Shown here one piece after another: positions 53,727-61,836 of a stretch of 64,000 nucleotides of DNA. The notes below the pieces were generated by a model, which searched no databases, had not been told where the DNA came from, and was given only the letters and a program-made list of their open reading frames with translations. Position numbers and translations under genes: made by a program. The first letter of the stretch is position 1. Each line of letters begins with the position of its first letter. Origin of the DNA: Armatimonadota bacterium (GTDB lineage Bacteria; Armatimonadota; Fimbriimonadia; Fimbriimonadales; ATM1); assembly GCA_021324165.1 (NCBI GenBank), contig JAJPJR010000068.1:35493-99492 (forward strand), given 5' to 3'.

Positions 53727-55420
53727 AAACCGTTATCCTGTTCACCATCACAGTTTCTGCGGCTGCCGCAAATGCGCAAACGCTGCTTCTTCCCGGTTAC
53801 ACATTCGACGTCGTCGCATCGGGGCTCAGCAATCCTGTCGCGCTCGCGTTCGTCGGGCCCGATCAGTTTCTGACCACCGAAAAAAACACGGGCAAAGTCA
53901 AGCGTTTTCTGAACGGCGTTTATCAGGGCGACGCGATTGACCTGGGAGTGGCAAACAACAACGAACGCGGACTTTTGGGAATCTGTCTCGATCCGGATTT
54001 CTCCGGCACGGGCTACGTGTACCTTTACTATTCACACTCAAGCAGCAACACCGACGGCGGCTCGTGGACGGATAACCGAGTCGAGAAGTTCTTTTTCAAC
54101 GGAACGACGCTTGTGTTCGTTCAAACGCTCATCACGTTCCCGTTCGACAGTCTGCAATCGAACGGCCCAAATCACAACGGCGGCATCATCGCCATCGGCC
54201 CCGACCGCAAGCTGTACATCTGCACCGGAGACCTCGACCGCGGCTACTACACAAACCCGACCATCGAACAAAACTACAGTCCAACAAACGTCGCAGGCGT
54301 CGGCGGCATCAAAAGGATCGAACTCGACGGCTCGATTCCGCTCGACAACCCGTTCATCATGCACCCCGACGTTCGCATCAAATCCTACTACTGCTACGGA
54401 GTGCGCAACCCGTTCGGCATCGCGTTCGATCCCCTTACCAACAAACTTTGGTTCACCGAAAACGGCCCCGATCAGTACGATGAAATCAACATCGGCGGGC
54501 CGGGACTCAATTCCGGCTGGCGCAAAATCATGGGACCCGATTCGCGCGGCGCAGCGTATTTCGAAAACCAGTACACCGATTGGAACGCGTCCGATCTCAT
54601 CATGCTTCCCGGCGCATACTATCAAGACCCAGTCTTCTCGTTTTTCACACCCATAGGCATCACCGCGATTGCGTTTCTCAACAGCATTCAGTTCGCGCCT
54701 TCCGAAAGATACGACTGCGTGTGCGCCGACATCAACCTCACCAACATCTATCTGTTCGATATGAATGCGCAGCGCAACGGCTTCAACCTGAAGCCCGGCA
54801 CCGAAGATTTTGTGGCCGACAACAACGCCGAACGCGATCAATATCGGCTGGGCTATCAGTTCGGCAACGTCACCGATCTAAAGATCGGCCCCGACGGTTT
54901 TCTTTACGTGGTCGGATACATCTCGGGAAGCGTGTACCGAATCCGCCCGCGCGACGTTGTGTACCCAGCCCAAACCGTAACGATCAGCCACGGAAGAATC
55001 GCCGCAGGCACGCTCAACGACACCCGCGAAAGCGATGATCGCAGGCTCGATATGCAGCAAGGCGTTACATACAACGGCGGCCCGCCCTCTTCGGTAGAAG
55101 CCGAGTTCAGTTTCACTTCACGCATCGCAAGCACCACGCAAGTTTCGTTTTCGCTTGAGTCATCCAGCAGCGGCGCGCCGCTAACGCAATCCGCTTATCT
55201 TTACAATTTCCAGAATCAATCCTACGAACTGATTGACAGCCGGTTGATCTCGCAGTCTGATACGCCGTTTTCCGTTACGATCACCACCAACCCCAATCGG
55301 TTCATTGACTCCGCAACAAAACGGATGAAGGCCAAGATTATCGCCGTCAAAAGCGGTTCGGCCCAATCAGGAAAATGGCGCTTGCGGATTGACGAACTGC
55401 TGCTGCGCGTTCGAGAATAA
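53723..55420 (+). CDS. Secreted PQQ-type sugar dehydrogenase-like beta-propeller (paralog 2)
   Basis: This 565-residue tandem paralog of the preceding gene shares the same architecture: signal peptide, GSDH propeller (ERGLLGICLDPDFSGTGYVYLYY, NHNGGIIAIGPDRKLYICTGD, GVRNPFGIAFDPLTNKLWFTENGP) and C-terminal domain (HGRIAAGTLNDTRESDDRRLDMQQG). NHDGG reads NHNGG here; the His is kept. It starts at GTG 53723, overlapping the first gene (GTGA). Its TAA abuts the proline dehydrogenase stop on the other strand, with no base between. Confidence 0.87.
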   Translation: MKTVILFTITVSAAAANAQTLLLPGYTFDVVASGLSNPVALAFVGPDQFLTTEKNTGKVKRFLNGVYQGDAIDLGVANNNERGLLGICLDPDFSGTGYVYLYYSHSSSNTDGGSWTDNRVEKFFFNGTTLVFVQTLITFPFDSLQSNGPNHNGGIIAIGPDRKLYICTGDLDRGYYTNPTIEQNYSPTNVAGVGGIKRIELDGSIPLDNPFIMHPDVRIKSYYCYGVRNPFGIAFDPLTNKLWFTENGPDQYDEINIGGPGLNSGWRKIMGPDSRGAAYFENQYTDWNASDLIMLPGAYYQDPVFSFFTPIGITAIAFLNSIQFAPSERYDCVCADINLTNIYLFDMNAQRNGFNLKPGTEDFVADNNAERDQYRLGYQFGNVTDLKIGPDGFLYVVGYISGSVYRIRPRDVVYPAQTVTISHGRIAAGTLNDTRESDDRRLDMQQGVTYNGGPPSSVEAEFSFTSRIASTTQVSFSLESSSSGAPLTQSAYLYNFQNQSYELIDSRLISQSDTPFSVTITTNPNRFIDSATKRMKAKIIAVKSGSAQSGKWRLRIDELLLRVRE

Positions 55421-56356
55421 CTACTTCGAAAACAGGCTGCGGATGAAAAACAGCAGATTGGCGGGACGTTCGGCAAGCCGCCTGCTGAAATACGGATACC
55501 AACTTTTGCCGTAAGGAATGTAGATTCGAACGATATAGCCTTCTTTCAACAACCGTTCCTGAAGTTTTCGATGGATTCCATACAGCATCTGAAATTCGAA
55601 CCGTCCCTTGCCGATTCCATGCCTCGCGGCAAACGCAGCAAGTTGATCCGCCAGCGCGCCGTCGTGAGTCCCGAACGCCGGGAAACACCCTTCTTTCAAA
55701 AGCTGCTTTCCCAACTTCAAATACGCTTTGTCCACTTCGGCTTTTTCTTGATGCGCAACCGCACTTTCCTCCAGATAAGCGCCTTTCACAAGCCGAACGC
55801 GCACTCCCAGCCGAATCGCCGTTTCCAAATCTTGCGGCGTTCTTTTCAGCATGGATTGCAGCACAATCCCCACGTTTTTGTGCTTAGGCCAAACAGCGCA
55901 AAGCGCCTGAAGCGTCGCATCCACCATCGCGCTCTCTTCCATATCAATCCTCACGAAATTGCCGCATTCCGCCGCCTTCAGCAAAATCGTTTCGAGCCTG
56001 CGCACACAGTGCCCAGCGTTCAAGTTCAAGCCAAGCTGCGACAGTTTGATCGAAATGTTGATGTTTTCCGGCGCCCTGCCAAAGCACTCCCCCGAATCCG
56101 CAATCGCTTGAAGAAGATCCAGATATTCGCGCGCCGCGGCATCCGCCTCCTCTTCCGAACGGACGTGTTCACCCAAGCAGTCCAGCGAAACCCTAAAACC
56201 TTTCTTGCGAACCTCCAGCGCCGCCGCCATCGCCGATTTCACCGAAACTCCCGCGATGAACCGGCGCACGATTCCGCGGGTCAAAGCGCTGGTCTCGACA
56301 AAACGTCGAACCCACCGCCAACCAGCGATTTTCAGAATCAGCGAACGAAACAGCAT
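55421..56356 (-). CDS. Proline dehydrogenase
   Basis: This 311-residue FAD enzyme oxidises proline to pyrroline-5-carboxylate. It has the PRODH barrel motifs VRLVKGAYLE, FEFQMLYGI and the C-terminal IYIPYGKSWYPYFSRRLAERPAN, where the Arg pair holds the proline carboxylate. It is monofunctional; no P5C dehydrogenase is adjacent. It lies 22 bases after the SpoIID gene on the same strand. Confidence 0.93.
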   Translation of the reverse strand: MLFRSLILKIAGWRWVRRFVETSALTRGIVRRFIAGVSVKSAMAAALEVRKKGFRVSLDCLGEHVRSEEEADAAAREYLDLLQAIADSGECFGRAPENINISIKLSQLGLNLNAGHCVRRLETILLKAAECGNFVRIDMEESAMVDATLQALCAVWPKHKNVGIVLQSMLKRTPQDLETAIRLGVRVRLVKGAYLEESAVAHQEKAEVDKAYLKLGKQLLKEGCFPAFGTHDGALADQLAAFAARHGIGKGRFEFQMLYGIHRKLQERLLKEGYIVRIYIPYGKSWYPYFSRRLAERPANLLFFIRSLFSK

Positions 56357-56378
56357 GAAAACGGGAGGAATGCGCAGA

Positions 56379-57593
56379 CTACCGCGAAAACTTCCGGCGG
56401 TCTATCACGCTGCCCCGCGACGACAATCCCAAAGGATCGCCCCGCACCAGCGCAATCTGAGTTCCAGGATAGTAAGCCGCCAAAATCTGCTCAAACGTCT
56501 GCCCGGCTTTCGCGCGGCCCACAGCGCCGTCTTGACACAGCCCAACGCCGTGCCCCCATCCTTTGCCATAAAACCGCCAACCCGTTCCCGACTTTGAAAC
56601 CTCAAATAACGCGCTTCGAAGTTTGTCGTACCCGAGAGCCTTCCGCAGTTCCGAACTCGTCACGCTTGCGGAGCCTTCGCTGCCGGTCACAACCAACTGG
56701 CTCACCCTGCCGGTCGAGGTCCGCGCCGCAATCCGAATGTCGAGAACCGACCCGATCGGCCTGCCCAAACCCGCCATCGCCTTAGAAATCTGCTCAGGTC
56801 CAAACTCGACGCTCCAACTAAAGTACTTGGAATCGGCGGAGTACGGCTTCCCGCTCGCATCGAGGTCGGATACCGGAACCAGATACGGCACCGGCGGGCC
56901 TCCCCAAACCGCGTCTTCGGCTTCGGTGATTCCCCCCGCGTTCGCCCCAAAAACCGCGTCGGCCACTTTGCCCTGATAGGTCAGCAGCAGGTTGGCGGTC
57001 TCTCTCACGGCCCGGTTGGTGTTCTCGCTCTCATATTCGGCTCCCCGGTACACCTGGCAGTTCACGCTGTCGTCCACGTCGTACCGGGCCGATCCCCAGC
57101 CGTCAATCTTTTTGATCACATACGACCGCGAGGCGATCGCCTGAGCCTTGAGCGCTTCGAACGGCGCCGATGCCGACATTTCGCACGGCACCACCCCCAT
57201 CAGATAGGTTTCCAAAGAAACTTCGTTCACCAGAAGCAGCCTGCCGTTTTCGGCGGAAACGTGAATCCAGCCCCGATATCGGCGGCTCACCGCTCCCACC
57301 GCCAGTTTCAAAACGGAGCCGGACGAGCTGAAATACGCCGTCTGGCACACCTTTCCGCCGACCAAAACCCTGTCTCCCTGCGCGCTCACCTTGCACGAAC
57401 CTCCCGCGGGCAGCACAGCGAACGGCTTGTCAGCCTGGCCCTCATAGGCGGCGAAGGCAGAATCCGAGCTCACCACACACGAGCCGGTCGGGCCGAAACT
57501 GACAAGGCCCACCCGAACCGCAAAAAAACTGCTGCTGAAAGCGGGCAATCCGAGCCCGATTCCGGCTAAAATAGCAACTCCCCGCGTCCCCAT
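56379..57593 (-). CDS. SpoIID/LytB domain protein
   Basis: The 404-residue product has a signal-like N-terminus (VAILAGIGLGLPAFSSSFFAVRVGLV) and a SpoIID domain. The domain shows VSLETYLMGVVPCEMSASAPFEALKAQAIASRSYV, then DSVNCQVYRG and GWGHGVGLCQDGA near the end. SpoIID enzymes are lytic transglycosylases acting on denuded glycan; the domain also occurs in non-sporulating bacteria. I chose the ATG at 57593, with TAGAAT and CATAAT elements just upstream; the frame is open to 57716. It is divergent from rpoB. Confidence 0.87.
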   Translation of the reverse strand: MGTRGVAILAGIGLGLPAFSSSFFAVRVGLVSFGPTGSCVVSSDSAFAAYEGQADKPFAVLPAGGSCKVSAQGDRVLVGGKVCQTAYFSSSGSVLKLAVGAVSRRYRGWIHVSAENGRLLLVNEVSLETYLMGVVPCEMSASAPFEALKAQAIASRSYVIKKIDGWGSARYDVDDSVNCQVYRGAEYESENTNRAVRETANLLLTYQGKVADAVFGANAGGITEAEDAVWGGPPVPYLVPVSDLDASGKPYSADSKYFSWSVEFGPEQISKAMAGLGRPIGSVLDIRIAARTSTGRVSQLVVTGSEGSASVTSSELRKALGYDKLRSALFEVSKSGTGWRFYGKGWGHGVGLCQDGAVGRAKAGQTFEQILAAYYPGTQIALVRGDPLGLSSRGSVIDRRKFSR

Positions 57594-57661
57594 GGTGATT
57601 CTACGCAGAATTATGGCCGCCCGCCGCATTTCTGTCAGCGCCCCCAAGACGCAAAAAACCT

Positions 57662-57680
57662 TGGGAAAGTTCATTTCCCA
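57662..57680. repeat. Inverted repeat upstream of the rpoB promoter
   Basis: TGGGAAA (57662-57668) and TTTCCCA (57674-57680) form a perfect 7-bp inverted repeat, ending one base before the -35. The arm resembles the TTTGGGAAAA repeat before mraZ (36025). It may be an operator. Confidence 0.4.
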
Positions 57681-57681
57681 G

Positions 57682-57711
57682 TTGAAATTTGGACGAAAGA
57701 CGGGGTACCAT
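57682..57711 (+). promoter_or_regulatory. Candidate promoter of rpoBC
   Basis: TTGAAA (57682-57687), an 18-base spacer and TACCAT (57706-57711) lie about 35 bases before the rpoB ATG. AGGAGG precedes the start codon. Confidence 0.45.
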
Positions 57712-57745
57712 AGCAAATTGCCGCCACTCTGCCCAGGAGGACTTA

Positions 57746-60700
57746 ATGAAGGAAGTCAAACACGCCTCCGACCGGCTTCTGCCGGTTCTGGAGGTGCCGA
57801 ATCTGATCGAACTACAGCACAACTCCTATAAATATTTCCTTGAACATGGACTGCCCGAACTGCTCAAAAGTTTTTCCCCTATTTGGGATTTCACGCACAG
57901 CAACTATATCGAGTTTCTTGATTACTCCCTCGGCGAGCCGAAATACACCATCGCCGAATGCCGCGACCGCGACGTAACGTTTGAGGCTCCCATCAAAGTT
58001 GCCGTCCGGCTCGGCGGCAAAGACCGCGAGGTGATCGAAAGCGAGGTGTACCTCGGCGATCTCCCGTTGATGACCGACATGGGAACCTTCATCATCAACG
58101 GGCGCGAACGCGTGATCGTGTCGCAGCTCAGCCGAAGCCCCGGTGTTTATTTCTTCGACGAACCGCAGCAAGCCACCAAGTGGGAATTCCGCCACGTTCT
58201 TATGCACCGCCTGCCCATGCGCATCGAAGTGCTTCCCAACCAAGGCAAATGGCTCGAAATCATCGAACTCGAACCGAACTACGTTCTGCACGTAACGCTC
58301 AATCAAAGCAAACGCATCCCGATCACCCAGCTGATGAAATGCTTCACCCAAATGCCGCGCGCCAGCCAGCCCACGCACATGAACCTGGAAAACGCGACAG
58401 GCTGGAAACTGAACGCGCCGCTTGCAGACCCCTCGACCGGCGAAATTCTTGCCGATGCCGGAACAAAAGTTACCGAAGAACTCATCACCTCGATTCTCGG
58501 CAGCAAAAAATATAAAGGCGAAACGCTGATCGTCGAAGTAACCGCGCCCGCAAATTCAAACGAAGACATCATGCTGTTGTTCGCCAAAAAGCACACCTTC
58601 AAGTCGCCTTCCGAAGCCGACATCGTGGGCAAGCGCGCCGCCGTCGAAATCAAAGACAAAGACGATCTCATTGTTGCGCAGTTCGCCCGCATTGACCGCG
58701 ACACCGCGAAAAAAATCGCCGCGATGAAGCTCAAATCGGTTGACGTTTTCGAAGTCAATCCGTTCATTGATGCCAGCCTGGAACACGACACCACAACCGA
58801 TCCGGTTTCGGCACTGAAAGACCTTCATCGCAAACTTCGGCCCGGCGAAACCCCCGACATCGAAAACGCCAAAGGACAGCTCAATTCGCTGTTCTTCGAC
58901 CCCCGCGTTTACGATCTGGGTCGAGTAGGCCGGCACCAGATCAACCGCCGCTTGGGATTGGACATTGATGACAGCGTCCGCCAGCTCACCATCGAAGACC
59001 TGGTGATGATGGTGCACGCCCTCACCCGCCTTCACAACGGCGAAACCAAAGGCGACGACATTGACCACCTGCGCAACAAAAGGATTCGTTCCATCGGCGA
59101 ACTTCTGGTCAGCCAGATTCGCGTGGGTCTCAGCCGAATGGAAAAAGTTGCCCGCGAACGCATGACAAGCGCCGAACCCGATCAACTGCTTCCCGGAATT
59201 ATCCTAAGCGTGAAGCCCGTCTCTGCCGCCATCAAAAGTTTCTTCAGCAGCAGCCATCTCAGCACGTTCATGGATCAAACCAATCCGCTGAGCGAAATCT
59301 CCAACAAACGCCGGCTTTCGACGATGCCCGAACGAAGGTCTTCGTCTTCGAGCCGCGCAGGCATTGTGGACGCGCAGCGCGAAGTCCAGCCCAGCGAATA
59401 CGGCCGCATCTGCCCGATCGAAACACCAGAAGGGCCGAACGTCGGCTTGATGAAACAGCTGACCGTGTACGCCAAAGTAGATGACGACGGATTTCTGCAC
59501 GCACCGTTTCGTGTGGCAAAAAACGGCAGACTCACCGGTGAAATCAAATACATGGTCGCGGGTGAAGAAGACGGAATGAAAGTCGCACCGCCCGACACGT
59601 TGGTGAACGAAAAAGGAGAATTTGTCGAACCGATTGTGCAAGTCAGGCTCCGCGGCGAATATCCCGAAGTCCCGAAAGAAGAAGTCGAACTTGTGGATGC
59701 CACTCCGCTCATCTTTTCAGTCGCGGCAAGCTGCGTGCCGTTTCTCAATCACAACGACGGCGCGCGCGCGCTCATGGGAGCCAACATGCAGCGCCAAGCC
59801 GTGCCGCTGCTGCGCTCGGAACGCCCGATCGTCGGCACAGGATATGAACGCCAAATCGCGCTCGACAGCGGAGCGGCGGTCCTCGCCGAACGATCAGGAA
59901 CGGTGGTTCGCGTTACCGCAAAAGAGATTGAGATTCGCGCGGACGAAAACGGCCAGATTGACCGGTACGAGCTGGAGCATGTCAGACAAAGCAACAAGTC
60001 AACATGTTTCACCCATCGGCCGATCGTTTTTCCCGATCAACGGGTGATGCAAGGACAGCCGATCGCCGACGGCCCCACTTGCAACGAAGGCCATTTGGCA
60101 TTGGGCAAGAACCTGGTCGTGGCGTTCATGCCGTGGCGCGGATATAACTATGAAGACGCAATCCTTGTGAACGAACGGCTGGTGCGCGAAGACACCTTCA
60201 CTTCGATTCATATCGAACGGTACGACACCGAAGCGGTAGACACCAAGCTCGGCCCCGAAGAGATCACCCGCGATATTCCCAACGTTGGCGAAGAAGCGCT
60301 GAAAGACCTCGACGAAAGCGGCATCGTTCGCATCGGTGCCGAAGTCAAGCCGCTCGATATTCTGGTCGGAAAAGTCGCTCCAAAAGGCCAAGTAGAACTC
60401 ACCGCCGAAGAACGGCTGATCATTGCGATCTTTGGCAAAAAGGCCGAAGAAACGCGCGACGTTTCGCTGCGCATTCCGCATGGCGAACAAGGAACCGTGA
60501 TTGACGTCAAAGTGTTCAGCCGATACAAATATCGCTGCAAAGACACCGGCAAGATCTTTTACGAATCAAGAAAGCGCGAGAACATGGTGAGCGAAATCAC
60601 CGGCGGCGAACTTGAACAGATTCCCGGAGACGAACTCCCAGCTGGAACCAACATGACCGTGCAGGTGCACGTCGCACAAAAGCGCAAACTGATGGTCGGC

Positions 60701-61780
60701 GACAAAATGGCTGGCCGTCACGGCAACAAAGGCGTCATCAGCCGAATCGTGGCCGAAGAAGATATGCCGTTTTTGATGGACGGCACACCGGTGGACATCG
60801 TCCTCAATCCTCTGGGTGTTCCGAGCCGCTTGAACGACGGGCAGATGCTCGAATCGCTGCTTGGAATGGTCGGCAAACGTTTGGGAATTCGATTCTTGGC
60901 TCCCGCCTTCGAAGGCAGCCGGCCCGAACAGGTTTTCGAAGAGTTGAAGCGCGTCGCCGAAAACACGCGGCAGGACGTCCTTCAGGCCTACTTGAACTCC
61001 GAGCTCAAACTTGGTTTGCGGTTCAAACAAGGAATCACGGTTGCCGAAATGCTCGCAGAAGTGGAAGCCAAACTTCGGCAGTTCGGGCAGCGCAGGCTGG
61101 AAAAAATCGCCAGCATCGTTGCCGCCGAACCGGTGATGAAAGTGGGCGAAATGCAGTTGGAACCCAGCGGCGATTCCGACGACGACGCCGACGAGCCCGC
61201 ATACAAGGCTCCCGACGAACTGTACGCGAACATCATTCAGCGCATCAAAGAAAACGCATGGGTGCGGGCAGGCATTGATGAGCGCACAGGCAAAAGCCTG
61301 CTGCGCGACGGCATCACGGGCGAACTGTTCGAATTTCCGGTCTCCGTCGGCGTGATGTATCTTTTCAAACTGGAGCATCTGGCAGAAGAGAAAATTCACG
61401 CGCGAAGCATCGGTCCTTATTCGCTCGTTACACAGCAGCCGCTCGGCGGAAAAGCCCAGTTCGGCGGGCAGCGCGTGGGCGAAATGGAAGTGTGGGCGCT
61501 CGAAGCGTACGGAGCAGCCAACACGCTTCAGGAGATTTTGACAATCAAATCAGACGACGTGATGGGGCGAGTCAAAACCTATGAAAGCATTGTGCGAGGT
61601 GAAACGATGCTCGAACCCGGCGTTCCCGAATCGTTCAAGATTCTGGTCAACGAATTGCGTTCTCTGGGACTCAAAGTGACGGTCGAAGACAAATCGGGCC
61701 GCGAAGTGAGCCTTCGCGATCTCGATGACGGCTCTTCCGGCGATGATATGAAACTTGCGAGGTCGGTTGGATTCTTCTAA
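57746..61780 (+). CDS. rpoB: RNA polymerase beta subunit
   Basis: This is the catalytic beta subunit, 1344 residues, normal length. I chose the ATG at 57746, with AGGAGG correctly spaced; the frame is open 19 codons further. Conserved parts are RPVVGTGYE-like [52 protein letters not shown] and the C-terminal [19 protein letters not shown]. The rifampicin region reads [21 protein letters not shown], with Thr507 and Asn520 at the E. coli Q513 and H526 sites. The next loop (about 526-545) lacks the usual LGPGGL sequence. The ribosomal rplKAJL genes, which often precede rpoB, are absent here. Confidence 0.98.
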   Translation: MKEVKHASDRLLPVLEVPNLIELQHNSYKYFLEHGLPELLKSFSPIWDFTHSNYIEFLDYSLGEPKYTIAECRDRDVTFEAPIKVAVRLGGKDREVIESEVYLGDLPLMTDMGTFIINGRERVIVSQLSRSPGVYFFDEPQQATKWEFRHVLMHRLPMRIEVLPNQGKWLEIIELEPNYVLHVTLNQSKRIPITQLMKCFTQMPRASQPTHMNLENATGWKLNAPLADPSTGEILADAGTKVTEELITSILGSKKYKGETLIVEVTAPANSNEDIMLLFAKKHTFKSPSEADIVGKRAAVEIKDKDDLIVAQFARIDRDTAKKIAAMKLKSVDVFEVNPFIDASLEHDTTTDPVSALKDLHRKLRPGETPDIENAKGQLNSLFFDPRVYDLGRVGRHQINRRLGLDIDDSVRQLTIEDLVMMVHALTRLHNGETKGDDIDHLRNKRIRSIGELLVSQIRVGLSRMEKVARERMTSAEPDQLLPGIILSVKPVSAAIKSFFSSSHLSTFMDQTNPLSEISNKRRLSTMPERRSSSSSRAGIVDAQREVQPSEYGRICPIETPEGPNVGLMKQLTVYAKVDDDGFLHAPFRVAKNGRLTGEIKYMVAGEEDGMKVAPPDTLVNEKGEFVEPIVQVRLRGEYPEVPKEEVELVDATPLIFSVAASCVPFLNHNDGARALMGANMQRQAVPLLRSERPIVGTGYERQIALDSGAAVLAERSGTVVRVTAKEIEIRADENGQIDRYELEHVRQSNKSTCFTHRPIVFPDQRVMQGQPIADGPTCNEGHLALGKNLVVAFMPWRGYNYEDAILVNERLVREDTFTSIHIERYDTEAVDTKLGPEEITRDIPNVGEEALKDLDESGIVRIGAEVKPLDILVGKVAPKGQVELTAEERLIIAIFGKKAEETRDVSLRIPHGEQGTVIDVKVFSRYKYRCKDTGKIFYESRKRENMVSEITGGELEQIPGDELPAGTNMTVQVHVAQKRKLMVGDKMAGRHGNKGVISRIVAEEDMPFLMDGTPVDIVLNPLGVPSRLNDGQMLESLLGMVGKRLGIRFLAPAFEGSRPEQVFEELKRVAENTRQDVLQAYLNSELKLGLRFKQGITVAEMLAEVEAKLRQFGQRRLEKIASIVAAEPVMKVGEMQLEPSGDSDDDADEPAYKAPDELYANIIQRIKENAWVRAGIDERTGKSLLRDGITGELFEFPVSVGVMYLFKLEHLAEEKIHARSIGPYSLVTQQPLGGKAQFGGQRVGEMEVWALEAYGAANTLQEILTIKSDDVMGRVKTYESIVRGETMLEPGVPESFKILVNELRSLGLKVTVEDKSGREVSLRDLDDGSSGDDMKLARSVGFF

Positions 61781-61836
61781 TCCTTTCGTCCCAGCAGACA
61801 CAATGTTTCGATTCAGTTTCAAAACCACAAAAAAAC

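Noticed and set aside
55571..56785. Plus-strand open frame of 404 codons opposite proline dehydrogenase and SpoIID
   Set aside because: It spans two real genes and the gap between them, and encodes Arg/Pro/Gln-rich nonsense.
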